From assembly GCA_964569055.1 (NCBI GenBank), contig CAZMSZ010000043.1, positions 1 through 30,827 of the forward strand: DNA of 30,827 nucleotides. Reading direction: 5' to 3'. A program made the position numbers and the translations under genes. The first letter of the stretch is position 1. Each line of letters starts with the position of its first letter. The notes beneath the pieces are model-generated. The model was not told the origin of the DNA and ran no database searches. It saw only the letters and a program-made list of their open reading frames with translations. Positions 30,784-30,827 of the stretch are shown piece by piece. Source of the DNA: JAWLGW01 sp964569055 (lineage in GTDB: Bacteria > Planctomycetota > J058).

Positions 30784-30827
30784 GCCTCCCCCCGGCGCGG
30801 CCGCAGTCGGCCCCGGCAGCGAGTTCG

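Overview
The window is very GC-rich bacterial DNA, roughly three quarters G+C by eye. The gene families point to a Gram-negative deep-branching phylum, most likely Planctomycetota, with Myxococcota as the main alternative. The evidence is an Hsp-independent mix: a type II secretion (T2SS) locus with a PilM-like GspL, LTxxQ-type periplasmic proteins, a receiver-plus-Ser/Thr-kinase fusion, a VWA/amidotransferase-like membrane protein, a pyrophosphate-type phosphofructokinase and a bacterial histone. Two runs of exactly 100 N (18858-18957, 21702-21801) mark scaffold gaps, so this is a draft or metagenome assembly. No rRNA, tRNA, CRISPR array, insertion sequence or prophage gene was recognised.

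Layout. (1) 1-15066, minus strand: one long T2SS locus. Read in its own direction it runs from a secreted LTxxQ-motif protein (15066) through gspE, F, G, H, I, J, K, L, M, C and D, then a small lipoprotein and a six-helix membrane protein (ending at 928). A separate lipoprotein gene runs off the left edge. Nine consecutive junctions, from gspH to the membrane protein, are 4-nt stop/start overlaps. GspD is unusual: it has an extra N-type ring domain, three Arg/Gly-rich loops and a C-terminal TPR tail. (2) 15285-18169, plus strand: truD with a long Arg/Gly-rich tail, then rsmB joined by a 4-nt overlap, which makes an RNA-modification pair. (3) 18262-19073: a gene cut by gap 1, possibly Rpn/PD-(D/E)XK-like. 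(4) 19087-20328, minus strand: a lipoprotein carrying a perfect in-frame 270-bp tandem duplication. (5) 20407-21701, plus strand: a receiver-like/Ser-Thr kinase fusion, cut by gap 2 and convergent with (6) a membrane HEAT-like protein and a DnaJ-family co-chaperone (minus strand, 21802-24103). (7) 24104-24661: a non-coding stretch with a direct repeat and two strong hairpins. (8) 24662-24895, minus strand: a 77-residue single-fold histone with a lysine tail and its own terminator. (9) 25122-30783, plus strand: a large VWA membrane protein, a PPi-type phosphofructokinase, a PAC2-family protein and a lipoprotein with an HExxH motif.

How the genes work together. The first 15 kb encode an almost complete pseudopilus, platform and secretin for protein export. 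GspN, GspS and the prepilin peptidase GspO are not in the window and must lie elsewhere if the machine is functional. The rest are housekeeping or signalling genes with no evident common pathway. The points most worth following up are the histone, the GspD architecture, the atypical receiver (Glu at the phospho-Asp position) with a hairpin over its start site, the perfect duplication, and the recurrence of Arg/Gly-rich disordered segments in three unrelated proteins.
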